Shown in pieces: positions 53,696 through 62,182 of a DNA stretch of 64,000 bases. The position numbers were made by a program, and so were the translations under genes. Each line of letters opens with the position of its first letter. Position 1 is the stretch's first letter. Location: the NCBI RefSeq assembly GCF_002198115.1, contig NZ_NGNR01000004.1:58509-122508 (forward strand). Direction: 5' to 3'. Origin of the DNA: Robiginitalea sediminis (lineage in GTDB: Bacteria; Bacteroidota; Bacteroidia; Flavobacteriales; Flavobacteriaceae). The notes under the pieces were generated by a model. It was not told the origin of the DNA and did no database searches. It saw only the letters and a program-made list of their open reading frames with translations.

Positions 53696-54805
53696 ATGGG
53701 CAAGGCCTCAACAACCCGAATCCGCTACCGGCTCCGGCGCATCCTCCCCTTTGGGGTCATCTGGCTGGTCATCGGCTGGTATACCCTCATTAGCGATGCC
53801 CTGGCCACAGGGTACCAGAACGTACGCCCCGATACCGATATCACCATGAGCCCGGGCATCTTTGCCTTCGCCTCCCTGGCGGTCTTCACCGTAGGCCTGG
53901 TGATGGGGACCCTCGAGGTCCTGTGGCTCTCCCGCCGCTTCCAGGGGTATTCCTTTCTGGGGAAAGTCACTGTTAAAATGGGCATCTACCTGCTTTTCAT
54001 GCTTGCCGTGATTGGCATTACCTACCCCCTGGCCGCAGGACTGGAAGCCGGTTCCAGCCCCTTGTCGGCAGCAGTGATGGACAAATTCGGGCACTACCTG
54101 CAAAGCACTACCTTTTTAAGCACCCTGCTCTCCCTCTCCTTCAGTATCCTGGCCTCCCTGCTCTATGCGGGGATAGCCGAACACCTGGGCCACAGCGTCC
54201 TGCTGAATTTCTTTACCGGCCGTTACCACAAGCCGAAGGAAGAGGAACGAATCTTTATGTTCCTGGACCTGAAGTCCTCCACCTCCGTAGCCGAGAAACT
54301 CGGCCATAAGCGGTATTACCAGTTCCTGAAGGCCTACTATGCGCGGCTGTCCGATGCGATCATCGCCCACCGGGGCGAAGTTTACCAGTATATAGGCGAC
54401 GAGATAGTCATTACCTGGCAACTGGAGCAGGGCCTGGAAAACGCCCGGTGCCTTCGGTGTTTTTTTGCCATGCAGGATGCCCTTTCCCGGTCCCGGGAGC
54501 AGTTTGAGTCGGAATACGGGCAGTGTCCGGAGTTCCGGGCCGGCCTCCACATGGGGCCGGTGACTACTGGCGAAATCGGGGCCCTGAAAAAGGAAATCTT
54601 CTTCACAGGCGATGTCCTGAACGTCACTTCCCGGATCCAGAAAAGCTGTAAGGAATACGGGACAGACCTCATCGCCTCAGGAACCCTTCTGGACCACCTG
54701 GGCAATGACCTGCCTGCACATGCCGAACCTTTGGGTACCATCCCCCTGGAAGGACGGACACAGCCTGTGGCGCTTTTTGCCATAACGCCATTACCACCTG
54801 GTTAA
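53696..54805 (+). CDS. Membrane-bound class III adenylate/guanylate cyclase
   Basis: A 369-residue protein with about four N-terminal TM helices (to about 175) and a class III cyclase domain (about 183-365). Metal Asp residues are in FMFLDLKSST (about 188) and QYIGDEIV (about 232). The place where adenylate cyclases carry Lys (K-F-I-G-D) has Gln (Q-Y-I-G-D), so nucleotide choice is uncertain. DVLNVTSRIQ holds the Asn/Arg pair for transition-state binding. A near -7 element TAACTTTA lies at 53682-53689, only 6 bp before the ATG, which suggests a leaderless or very short-leader mRNA, or a start further on. Confidence 0.85.
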   Translation: MGKASTTRIRYRLRRILPFGVIWLVIGWYTLISDALATGYQNVRPDTDITMSPGIFAFASLAVFTVGLVMGTLEVLWLSRRFQGYSFLGKVTVKMGIYLLFMLAVIGITYPLAAGLEAGSSPLSAAVMDKFGHYLQSTTFLSTLLSLSFSILASLLYAGIAEHLGHSVLLNFFTGRYHKPKEEERIFMFLDLKSSTSVAEKLGHKRYYQFLKAYYARLSDAIIAHRGEVYQYIGDEIVITWQLEQGLENARCLRCFFAMQDALSRSREQFESEYGQCPEFRAGLHMGPVTTGEIGALKKEIFFTGDVLNVTSRIQKSCKEYGTDLIASGTLLDHLGNDLPAHAEPLGTIPLEGRTQPVALFAITPLPPG

Positions 54806-54815
54806 TTCATAAGGG

Positions 54816-55589
54816 TTATTCCGGCATCCCCAGTGCGATCCACGCCCGGATTTTTTGCAGGGTAGCCGCGTCCAGTTGCCCGGAAGGGGGCATTACCCCA
54901 GCCTGCCCGGTTTGCAATTCCATCCTCGCCAGGATGGGGTCAATCTGGTCTATAGTCTTCTGGTAGGTAGACATGTCGAAACCTCCTGCAGGGGAATTGG
55001 CCCCGTGGCACATGATGCAATAGTCCTCAAAAACAGGGAGGATATCGGCCATATAGGTATAGTTTACGTCATTGGTTCCGGAATCCGTGTCATCCGGAGG
55101 GGTTTCCTCGCCCATCAGGAAACCATCGGTCCTCCAGGCCAGCAGGGTTTGGATTATGGCGTTATCCACCCGGCCGCTGGGTGGCATGATGTCATCGTCG
55201 TCTTCATCCTCCATCATGGATTCCAGGACATCGTCAATAGCCTGTTTCACCCGGTTATACCCGTCCAGGTTCACCCCGTCTTCGTGCAGGTTGTCGTTAT
55301 GGCAGGCCACGCACAACTGCCGCATGATAGGCTCCACGTCGGCCAGGTAGGTTACCTTGCCGGCATTGGGGTCGGGTGGCGGCGGGTCGTCTGAAGGAGG
55401 TTCTGAAGTAGGATCGGAATCCGGAGGGGTAACGGAGTCATCTGCGGTAGTGTCAGTTGCATCCGCATTGGGGTCGGATTCGGCCTGTTCCATCTCGTCC
55501 TCTCCGGGGTACTTCATGTAGTCGGAGACACAGGAGTTGAGCAGAAACCCGAAAAGGGTTACGGCAAGCAGGGGCATAAGCTTTTTCAT
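54816..55589 (-). CDS. Di-haem c-type cytochrome lipoprotein with acidic linker
   Basis: A protein of about 257 residues with lipoprotein signal (LLAVTLFGFLLNSC), an acidic Asp/Pro/Ser-rich linker (about 25-85) and two related haem c modules: CVACH with MPPSG, and CIMCH with MPPSG, each in the order haem site then Met ligand. Such modules occur in surface cytochromes of Bacteroidota and Planctomycetota, often fused to enzymes, but here alone. Start ATG 55589 gives the signal. Convergent with the cyclase gene. A GATATTTATC palindrome lies about 86 bp upstream. Confidence 0.83.
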   Translation of the reverse strand: MKKLMPLLAVTLFGFLLNSCVSDYMKYPGEDEMEQAESDPNADATDTTADDSVTPPDSDPTSEPPSDDPPPPDPNAGKVTYLADVEPIMRQLCVACHNDNLHEDGVNLDGYNRVKQAIDDVLESMMEDEDDDDIMPPSGRVDNAIIQTLLAWRTDGFLMGEETPPDDTDSGTNDVNYTYMADILPVFEDYCIMCHGANSPAGGFDMSTYQKTIDQIDPILARMELQTGQAGVMPPSGQLDAATLQKIRAWIALGMPE

Positions 55590-55674
55590 CGCATAAGCTT
55601 TTAGGTTAGACAAACCCCCATTTGCCAGAACTTCTGATGTACCCTAAAAGTAGGTAGGTCCCTGGCCGACAAAG

Positions 55675-55688
55675 ATGATATTTATCAT
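55675..55688. promoter_or_regulatory. Palindromic operator candidate upstream of di-haem cytochrome
   Basis: ATGATA-TT-TATCAT, perfect 6-bp arms. The core GATATTTATC is like GATATTTTTATC at 43058 in the nos control region, so the same Rrf2-type regulator might act at both. Confidence 0.35.
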
Positions 55689-55742
55689 ATTATCAGGAAA
55701 TTAGATAAAATGCAAGGGTGAGGGCGGACAGATTAGGGTTGT

Positions 55743-55979
55743 GGGGTGGCCTTGAGAAAAGTAGGGGAAAGGATTTTACTTCCCTACGGTCGGTGCAATC
55801 CTTGGCATCCCTAAGTCCAAATAAGTAAGCAAGCTTTCACCGATAAAGATTTCGCCTTGCTTCGGTCGGCGCAATCTTTTTGGGGTAGCCTCAAGAAAAG
55901 CCGAAAACTACGTTTTCAGCTTCTTTTCATTTGCACTTGGCTGGAAAGTTTACTTTCCGCCAAGTTCCAATGAAAAAAG
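55743..55979. repeat. Structured intergenic repeat units A and B
   Basis: Two units with the consensus GGGGTRGCCTYRAGAAAAG (55743-55761 and 55882-55900). Each is joined to hairpins: AAGGATT/AATCCTT (55769-55803) and AAGATT-CGCC/GGCG-AATCTT (55846-55878) share a T.C mismatch at the same place but differ in stem bases. A second hairpin follows: TAGGGGAA/TTCCCTA in A, GAAAAC-TAC-GTTTTC (55903-55917) in B. Unit B ends with a long hairpin (CTTTTCATT ... AATGAAAA, 55923-55979). Related units lie at 63804-64000. Confidence 0.65.
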
Positions 55980-56000
55980 CCAGGCAACTGCCTGGCTTTT
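55973..56000 (-). terminator. Intrinsic terminator of tRNA-Pro
   Basis: GCCAGGC (55979-55985) and GCCTGGC (55990-55996), loop AACT, with AAAAAA/TTTT on the sides; on the minus strand the hairpin is followed by a T run directly after the tRNA. Confidence 0.85.
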
Positions 56001-56005
56001 CTTGG

Positions 56006-56079
56006 TCGGGATGACAGGATTTGAACCTGCGACCCCTTCGTCCCGAACGAAGTACGCTACCGGACTGCGCTACATCCCG
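56006..56079 (-). tRNA. tRNA-Pro (CGG anticodon)
   Basis: On the minus strand: acceptor stem CGGGATG/CATCCCG is perfect (7 bp), anticodon stem CTTCG/CGAAG encloses TTCGGGA (anticodon CGG), T-arm GCAGG-TTCAAAT-CCTGT. Discriminator A, and CCA is encoded next (56003-56005). Read in the other direction this tRNA yields the well-known false peptide GFEPATPSSRTKYATG, which should not be annotated. Confidence 0.95.
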
Positions 56080-56196
56080 AAACCGGAAGGCAAAAATAAA
56101 ACTTTTAACGGTTATGGTAAAATAAGTGGAGGGATAATTCGGGGGAATACCACGGCAGGCAGGGAATTCGTATTTTCAGGAAAAAAAAGGATTCAG

Positions 56197-56916
56197 GTGA
56201 GAAAGATATTGCTGCTGCTATTACTGCCCGGGTTATTGCTGACACAGGCATCGGGGATTGCACAAACGCGATTCATAGAGGACCCATACACGTATCGGAA
56301 AGGGGAGCCTTTCGGGACCGGGAAATGGTTTATGGGCCGGGAAATTGCCCATGTTATGGGCTACCAGGGGATGGCCTGGCTGGAACGCGACGAGCGGGAG
56401 GCGGAGGAGCGCACCTCCCGCCTGCTACGCAATATGGACATCCAGCCCGGGGATACGATCGTTGACGTGGGGGCCGGCTCCGGGTACCACGTCTTCCGGA
56501 TGGCGCCCATGGCCAGCCGCGGGCTGGTCTACGCGGTGGACATACAGGAGGAAATGCTCGAGGCCATTCGCGGGAAAAAGAAGGCTCTCGGGCAGGGGAA
56601 CGTAGTGGAAGTCATGGGGACAGAGCGCAGTATCGAGCTCCCGGAGGGGATTGCCCACAAGGCCCTGATGGTGGATGTGTACCACGAGTTTTCCCATCCT
56701 CTGGAAATGCTGGCCTCCATCAGAAAGGCCCTCAAACCAGGGGGGAAACTCTACCTGGTGGAATACCGGGGCGAAGACCCGGAGGTCCCCATCAAAAGGC
56801 TGCACAAGATGACCGAAGCCCAGGCCGTAAAGGAGCTTCAGGCGGCCGGGTTCCGGCTGGAGCGCAACCTGGATAACCTCCCCTGGCAGCACTGCATGGT
56901 ATTTGTCAGGGAGTAG
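56197..56916 (+). CDS. Exported class I SAM-dependent methyltransferase-like protein (GTG start)
   Basis: About 239 residues from GTG 56197 (MRKILLLLLLPGLLLTQASG, a clear signal peptide). Then a Rossmann methyltransferase core: motif I VDVGAGSGYHVFRMAP (about 88-103), YAVDIQEEMLEAI, and DVYHEFSHPLEMLASIRKAL, with LKPGGKLYLVEYRG as motif III. A signal peptide on an SAM enzyme is odd since SAM is cytoplasmic. A longer in-frame reading from 56002 is false because it runs through the tRNA. Crosses no other gene. Confidence 0.8.
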   Translation: MRKILLLLLLPGLLLTQASGIAQTRFIEDPYTYRKGEPFGTGKWFMGREIAHVMGYQGMAWLERDEREAEERTSRLLRNMDIQPGDTIVDVGAGSGYHVFRMAPMASRGLVYAVDIQEEMLEAIRGKKKALGQGNVVEVMGTERSIELPEGIAHKALMVDVYHEFSHPLEMLASIRKALKPGGKLYLVEYRGEDPEVPIKRLHKMTEAQAVKELQAAGFRLERNLDNLPWQHCMVFVRE

Positions 56917-56998
56917 CTTCCCATCCGCGCAACCCAATAGTTAAATTCCTCTTAACGCTGTAATATTTAAGCGGTTACTTCGTCATATAGGTGTTCAG

Positions 56999-57169
56999 AT
57001 GAACAAGCGAAACATCGCACAACAAAAACCTATAAAACCGCATATCATGAATCATACAAGCAAAAACCTCAATGAAGTAAGTACTGGTTTTGACCGCACT
57101 CCCACGCGCCATGCCAGCTGGAAGAATACCCGAAGACACACGGCCCTGCGGCTGATTCGGTTTTCGTAA
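56999..57169 (+). CDS. Small basic ORF with its own terminator
   Basis: ATG 56999 gives 56 residues (MNKRNIAQQKPIKPHIMNHT...), and in-frame ATG 57047 gives 40 (MNHTSKNLNEVSTGFDRTPT, ending RLIRFS). Rich in Arg, His, Thr and Lys, no signal peptide. It is followed by a perfect 8-bp terminator 18 bp after the stop. Not recognised. It resembles the 37-residue microproteins in size, charge and gene layout but not in sequence. Confidence 0.5.
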   Translation: MNKRNIAQQKPIKPHIMNHTSKNLNEVSTGFDRTPTRHASWKNTRRHTALRLIRFS

Positions 57170-57187
57170 AACGAACTTCAAAAGAAA

Positions 57188-57212
57188 AGAGGGCTTCTGA
57201 GCCCTCTTTTTT
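57188..57212 (+). terminator. Intrinsic terminator after small basic ORF
   Basis: AGAGGGCT (57188-57195), loop TCTG, AGCCCTCT (57200-57207), then TTTTT. It also separates the small ORF from the convergent nrdJ gene. Confidence 0.85.
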
Positions 57213-57234
57213 ATTTCTAATGGATGGTAAACGC

Positions 57235-59787
57235 CTACCCGCATTTGGAGGAACCGCAGTCCCTGCAGGTGAGGCAGCCCTCCTGGAAGACCAGGTTCTT
57301 GCCCTTACAGTTCTGGCAGGTCTGCCCGTTGGCCTCCGTCCCGTCCGGTATGTACTTTTTAAGGGCGCGGACCACCCCGTTTTTCCATGTGTTGATCTGC
57401 TCGGAATCCAGGTGGAGGCTCTGGATCAGGTCTACCACCTTGGGGATGGGCATTCCGTGGCGCAGGGTCCCCGAGATGAGCTTGGCGTAATTCCAGTATT
57501 CCGGGTTGAATTTGTGGGACAAGCCTTCAATGGTGGTTTTATACCCCCGCTTGTTCTGGTACTGGAAATCGTAACGGGAAGGACCGTCGTCTTCCCGGTG
57601 CTTGATAATGAGCCCACTCTCCACCCACCGGGGCAGTAGGATTCCATCTTCGTCGTCTGCCAGACCGGTAAAGATCTCATAGGGCTGGTCGTCTATCAGG
57701 CCAATGAAGGCAATCCACTTCTCTTTGTTGTTCTGGAAGCGCACCACGTCGGCCTCCAGGACCTCCGGTCTTTTGGTGGGAAAGTCTGTGAGGCTTTCCC
57801 CTTCGGCTTCCTTGGAGTCGGAATCGGCAATCAGCACACCGGATCGGGATCCGTCCCGGTATACCGTAACCCCCTTACACCCGGATTTCCAGGCCTCCAG
57901 GTAGAGGCGTCCGACCAGTTCCTGGGGCACGTCGGAGGGCAGGTTAATGGTAACGCTGATGGAATGGTCTACCCACTTCTGAACCGCTCCCTGCAGGCGT
58001 ACCTTACTCACCCAGTCCACATCGTTGGAGGTGGCTTTGTGATAGGGCGATTTTTCGACCAGGGCTTCGATTTCCTCCCGGGTATAGTTGGCATCCGGGT
58101 CATACCCGTTTACCGACATCCATACCTTGAACTGGTGATGGAAAACCAGGTACTCCTCCCAGGAGTCGCCCACCTCATCGGTGTAGTCTACCCGCACCCC
58201 TTTATCCGAAGGGTTTACCTTGCGGCGGCGTTTGTACACCGGTAAAAACACCGGTTCTATACCGGAGGTGGTCTGGGTCATCAGGCTGGTGGTCCCGGTG
58301 GGGGCGATAGTCAGCAGGGCGATGTTGCGCCGCCCGTATTCCACCATCTCGTAATAGAGTTTTTCATCGGCCTCCTTAAGGCGGAGCATAAAGGGGTTGT
58401 TTTCCTCGCGTTGGGCGTCGAAAATAGGGAAGGCACCCCGTTCCCGGGCCGTCTGTACCGAACCCCGGTAGGCCCCCAGGGCCAGGGCCTTGTGGACCTC
58501 TACCGAGAAGGCGCTGGCCTCGTCGGTACCGTACCGCAGCCCGAGGGCCGCCAGCATATCGCCTTCGGCCGTGATACCAATCCCCGTGCGACGGCCCTCC
58601 TGGGCCTTCTCCCGGATCTTCAGCCAAAGCTGGTGTTCCACCCGTTTGGTATCGTCCCGTTCGGGATCGGATTCGATTTTCTTTAGGATGGCATCTACCT
58701 TCTCCAGCTCCAGGTCAATGATATCGTCCATAAGCCGCTGGGCATACCCCACATGCTCCCGGAAGCGCTCGAAATTGAACCGGGCCTGGGGGGTAAAGCG
58801 GTCCTCCACATAGGAAAGCAGGTTAATGGCCAGCAGGCGGCAGGAGTCGTACGGGCAGAGCGGGATTTCCCCGCAGGGGTTGGTGGAAATGGTTTTATAC
58901 CCGAGGTCCGCATAGCAGTCCGGGAGTGATTCCCGGATAATGGTATCCCAGAACAGGATACCGGGCTCTGCGGAACGCCAGGCATTGTGAACAATGGTAT
59001 CCCAGAGTTCCCGGGCCTGGATGGTCCTGGTCTGTTTCGGCTCGGGCGCCCCCACGGGGAATTGCTGGGTATAGGTTGCGTCCTGTTCCACGGCCTGCAT
59101 AAAGGCATCGTCTATACGAACCGAAATATTGGCCCCGGTTACCTTGCCTTCCTCCAGTTTGGCATTGATAAAATCCGCAGCGTCCGGGTGCTGTATGGAG
59201 ACCGAGAGCATCAGCGCGCCCCGGCGGCCGTCCTGGGCCACCTCCCGCGTGGAGTTCGAATACCGTTCCATAAAGGGCACCAGGCCAGTGGAGGAGAGTG
59301 CGGAATTCTTAACCGGGGACCCCTTCGGGCGGATGTGAGAAAGGTCGTGGCCCACCCCGCCGCGGCGCTTCATCAGTTGCACCTGCTCCTGGTCGATCTT
59401 CATGATAGCCCCGTAGGAATCGGCCTGGCCTTCGGTCCCGATCACAAAACAGTTAGACAGGGAGGCCACCTGGAAGGGGTTGCCAATCCCCGCCATGGGA
59501 CTGCCTTGGGGCACCAGGTATTTAAAATCCCGGATAAGGCCGAAGATCTGCTCCTCATCCATTGGGTTGGGGTAGCGGGCTTCCACCCGGGCGAGTTCCC
59601 GGGCAATGCGCCGGTGCATGTCGTCCGGGGTAAGCTCGTAGAGATTGCCCTCGGAATCCTTCAGGGCGTATTTGTTAAGCCACACACTGGCCGCCAGGTC
59701 GTCCCCGTCAAAATAGGCTTTGGTGGCTTCGAAAGCGTCGGCTGTGGAATAGGTTTTGGTGGGTAGGGCTGTTTTAGTGGAAGGCAT
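57235..59787 (-). CDS. nrdJ: Class II (B12-dependent) ribonucleotide reductase
   Basis: Reduces ribonucleotides using adenosylcobalamin, with or without oxygen. The 850-residue protein has LSNCFVIGTEGQ (redox Cys about 122), the finger-loop STNPCGEIPLCP (catalytic thiyl Cys about 306), the APTGTTSLMTQTTSGIEPVF segment and a C-terminal Cys-rich tail (CQNC ... CLTCRDCGSSKCG) that passes electrons. No nrdAB partner or cobalamin riboswitch is visible in the 262 bp upstream. It is the only RNR in the window. Confidence 0.94.
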   Translation of the reverse strand: MPSTKTALPTKTYSTADAFEATKAYFDGDDLAASVWLNKYALKDSEGNLYELTPDDMHRRIARELARVEARYPNPMDEEQIFGLIRDFKYLVPQGSPMAGIGNPFQVASLSNCFVIGTEGQADSYGAIMKIDQEQVQLMKRRGGVGHDLSHIRPKGSPVKNSALSSTGLVPFMERYSNSTREVAQDGRRGALMLSVSIQHPDAADFINAKLEEGKVTGANISVRIDDAFMQAVEQDATYTQQFPVGAPEPKQTRTIQARELWDTIVHNAWRSAEPGILFWDTIIRESLPDCYADLGYKTISTNPCGEIPLCPYDSCRLLAINLLSYVEDRFTPQARFNFERFREHVGYAQRLMDDIIDLELEKVDAILKKIESDPERDDTKRVEHQLWLKIREKAQEGRRTGIGITAEGDMLAALGLRYGTDEASAFSVEVHKALALGAYRGSVQTARERGAFPIFDAQREENNPFMLRLKEADEKLYYEMVEYGRRNIALLTIAPTGTTSLMTQTTSGIEPVFLPVYKRRRKVNPSDKGVRVDYTDEVGDSWEEYLVFHHQFKVWMSVNGYDPDANYTREEIEALVEKSPYHKATSNDVDWVSKVRLQGAVQKWVDHSISVTINLPSDVPQELVGRLYLEAWKSGCKGVTVYRDGSRSGVLIADSDSKEAEGESLTDFPTKRPEVLEADVVRFQNNKEKWIAFIGLIDDQPYEIFTGLADDEDGILLPRWVESGLIIKHREDDGPSRYDFQYQNKRGYKTTIEGLSHKFNPEYWNYAKLISGTLRHGMPIPKVVDLIQSLHLDSEQINTWKNGVVRALKKYIPDGTEANGQTCQNCKGKNLVFQEGCLTCRDCGSSKCG

Positions 59788-59839
59788 CGGAAAAGGGTGT
59801 TTTTCACGTGAAAGTACTCACCTCCCGCCAGACCAGATC

Positions 59840-59853
59840 ATGACATCTGTCAT
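59840..59853. promoter_or_regulatory. Palindrome upstream of nrdJ
   Basis: ATGACA-TC-TGTCAT, perfect 6-bp arms, 53 bp before the nrdJ ATG. It is not a NrdR box or a plain FNR site. The neighbouring Crp/Fnr gene makes a Crp/Fnr-type operator possible. Confidence 0.35.
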
Positions 59854-60049
59854 AGTATTGCTATCGAATATGGCGCAATTACCTGTTTGTCAGATTATTA
59901 ATTTAGTTGTCAACATAATTTTGTTAAAAAAAAGTAGGTTTACTTCCATTTTCAGTTTAATTCGATGTCCTGACGTTGGGCTCGCTTAGCGAACGCAAGT
60001 ATTGATCCGTCATTAGGGCAAAACGGCAGGAACAGGCGGGGAAAAGAAC

Positions 60050-60646
60050 CTACTCCCCGGCCTTTACGGCGCGCCTGCGCAGCTTGCTGAGGAATTCCTG
60101 GGAAATACCGAGATAAGAGGCTATATAATACTGAGGCACCCGCCGGATGACATCCGGGTAGCGCTCCAGGAAAAGCAGGTAGCGGTCCATAGCCGTGTCG
60201 GACATATTACGCAAGAGTCGGTTTTTGACCACATTCAGGTGGCGTTGCATCATAAGGCGGAACATCCGTTCCATTTTGGGGACTTCCTCCAGGAGGGATG
60301 CCTTGGTTTCCGGGCTGAGTACGAGTAACTCGGTGTCTTCCAGCGTTTCAATGGAAACCCGGCTGGGTACCTGGTTTTCAAAACTGTAAATATCGCTGAT
60401 CCACCAGCGCTCCAGGGCGAATTCCACGGTATGTTCGGAACCCTTGTCATCCACGTAGTATTCCCGGGCACACCCCGAGAGGATAAAGGCTTCGAAGCTG
60501 CAAACCTCCCCTGCGCGCAGCAGCTGGGTTCGCCTGGGAACCTGGCGATATTCGAAGGCAGTGAGGACCAGCTCCATTTCCTGGTCGGTAAGTGCCACAA
60601 ATCCTGATATATACTTGCGTAGTTCTGTTACCATAACCTCAGCCAT
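60050..60646 (-). CDS. Crp/Fnr-family transcriptional regulator
   Basis: A 198-residue factor with N-terminal cyclic-nucleotide-type barrel (about 10-120: RRTQLLRAGEVCSFEAFILS, SIETLEDTELLVLSPETK) and C-terminal HTH (YYIASYLGISQEFLSKLRRR, about 172-191). No N-terminal Cys cluster, so not a direct oxygen-sensing FNR. The short type is very common in Bacteroidota. Divergent from the GlcG-like gene and upstream of nrdJ in the same direction. Confidence 0.88.
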   Translation of the reverse strand: MAEVMVTELRKYISGFVALTDQEMELVLTAFEYRQVPRRTQLLRAGEVCSFEAFILSGCAREYYVDDKGSEHTVEFALERWWISDIYSFENQVPSRVSIETLEDTELLVLSPETKASLLEEVPKMERMFRLMMQRHLNVVKNRLLRNMSDTAMDRYLLFLERYPDVIRRVPQYYIASYLGISQEFLSKLRRRAVKAGE

Positions 60647-60724
60647 GACTCGCTTTTTTCTTGTCCTAGTTCAATGAAAAGCGCATCAATACCCTGTACC
60701 TTTAGGGGTGTAAATTAACCCACA

Positions 60725-61180
60725 ATGCAATACCAAACAATTCAAAGCACTGTAGCCGGGTTCCTGGAAGCACTCGAGCCCCAGATTGCAGGGCGTATGG
60801 AAGTGCCCGAAGATGCACGTATTTCGAACGGGAATGTAGCGGTCTGCCTGATAGACCCGAGTGGGGGAATCCACGGAAAGTGCTACGGTACAGATCCCGT
60901 ACGGCAACGGCAGTCCTTTCAGATCGCCTGGAGAAAGGCCAGTCAGGTATGGCTTACCGGTACAGAAACCGGGGAGTATGAGCGGATGGTATTTACCGGC
61001 CAGGTCCCCGAAAACGCCAATGGCATAGACAACCCGGACCTGATCGGGTGGGTTGGCGGACAACCCGTCACCCTGAATAACGGCCAGTCCTACTCGATAG
61101 GGTTCAGCGGCTTCAGGGGAACAACAGATAAACAAATTGTCCTGGACACCTTCAGGCAACTAAACCTTCTCAATACCTAA
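60725..61180 (+). CDS. GlcG/HbpS-family (DUF336) protein
   Basis: A 151-residue protein with the GlcG/HbpS pattern: AVCLIDPSGGIHGKCYG, AWRKASQVWLTGTETGEY, and SIGFSGFRGTTDKQIVLDTF near the C-terminus. Family members bind haem or small cofactors. No signal peptide. TACCTTTA (60697-60704) is a near -7 element. It is 3 bp before the aldo/keto reductase and shares its transcript. Confidence 0.78.
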   Translation: MQYQTIQSTVAGFLEALEPQIAGRMEVPEDARISNGNVAVCLIDPSGGIHGKCYGTDPVRQRQSFQIAWRKASQVWLTGTETGEYERMVFTGQVPENANGIDNPDLIGWVGGQPVTLNNGQSYSIGFSGFRGTTDKQIVLDTFRQLNLLNT

Positions 61181-61183
61181 ACC

Positions 61184-62182
61184 ATGGAATACACACCCGC
61201 CCAGAACCGATATCAGGAGATGACCTATAACCGCTGCGGAAACAGCGGCCTGATGCTTCCGGCCTTTTCCCTGGGGTTATGGCACAATTTCGGCGAGATA
61301 GACGATTACCAGAATGCCCGGAGTATCATCCACAAGGCCTTCGATGCCGGCATCACCCACTTTGACCTGGCAAACAACTACGGGCCGCCCCCGGGCTCGG
61401 CGGAATCCACCTTTGGAAAAATCCTTAAGGCAGACCTGGCCCGCCACCGGGACGAGCTCGTTATCAGTTCCAAGGCGGGGTGGCCCATGTGGGATGGGCC
61501 CTACGGGGACCTCGGATCCAAAAAGTACCTGGTGGCCAGTCTGGACCAGAGCCTCAAACGGATGGGCCTGGAATACGTAGACATTTTCTACCACCACCGC
61601 CCGGACCCGGACACCCCCCTGGAGGAAACCATGGGAGCCCTGGACCTGATCGTGCGCCAGGGCAAAGCCCTATATGTGGGCATTTCCAGCTACAGCGCCG
61701 ACCAGACCAGGGAAGCCCTTAAAATCCTGCGGGAACTGGGGACGCCGTGTCTGATCCACCAGCCGCGGTATTCCATGTTCGACAGGTGGATTGAGGACGG
61801 GCTGCTGGATGTCCTGGGCCAGGAGCAGGTGGGCTGTATTGTGTTTTCCCCCCTGGAGCAGGGACTGCTGACCAACAAATACCTGGGAGGCATCCCAACC
61901 GGATCCCGGGCGGCTTCCGGAAGGGGCAACGGAGCCCTGGAAGCCGGGCAGATCACACCGGAACTACTCAATAAGGTGGCCCGCCTGAATGCAATAGCCC
62001 AAGGGCGTGGGCAGAGCCTGGCCCAGATGGCACTGGCGTGGGCAGGTCGCGATGCGCGGGTAACTTCCGTGCTGCTGGGCGTTAGCAGGCCGTCCCAACT
62101 GGAGGACTCCCTGGCATCCCTTGCCAACAGCCGCTTTGCCCCTGAGGAGCTGGCCGCTATTGAGGCGATCCTGGGGAAGTAA
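61184..62182 (+). CDS. Aldo/keto reductase, YghZ-like
   Basis: A 332-residue NADPH-dependent reductase of the AKR14/YghZ group (reduces L-glyceraldehyde-3-phosphate or methylglyoxal in E. coli). The tetrad is intact: Asp 61, Tyr 66 (DLANNYGP), Lys 97 (SSKAGW) and His 138 (FYHHRPDP). NADP-binding FSPLEQGLLTNKYLGGIP and LGVSRPSQLEDSL near the end. Start ATG 61184 is 3 bp after the GlcG-like stop. Confidence 0.9.
   Translation: MEYTPAQNRYQEMTYNRCGNSGLMLPAFSLGLWHNFGEIDDYQNARSIIHKAFDAGITHFDLANNYGPPPGSAESTFGKILKADLARHRDELVISSKAGWPMWDGPYGDLGSKKYLVASLDQSLKRMGLEYVDIFYHHRPDPDTPLEETMGALDLIVRQGKALYVGISSYSADQTREALKILRELGTPCLIHQPRYSMFDRWIEDGLLDVLGQEQVGCIVFSPLEQGLLTNKYLGGIPTGSRAASGRGNGALEAGQITPELLNKVARLNAIAQGRGQSLAQMALAWAGRDARVTSVLLGVSRPSQLEDSLASLANSRFAPEELAAIEAILGK

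Larger units (their letters stand above)
55590..56005. other. Intergenic region with palindrome, structured repeats and tRNA terminator
   Basis: 416 bp without a protein gene. From left to right: cytochrome promoter area with palindrome (55675-55688), structured repeat units (55743-55979) and the tRNA-Pro terminator (55973-56000). Confidence 0.6.

Noticed and set aside
56002..56196. N-terminal extension of the methyltransferase frame (GFEPATPSSRTKYATG peptide)
   Set aside because: It is the complement of tRNA-Pro read as protein, a known false translation.
59788..60049. Cobalamin riboswitch upstream of the B12-dependent nrdJ
   Set aside because: No B12-box-like conserved sequence found on the minus strand.
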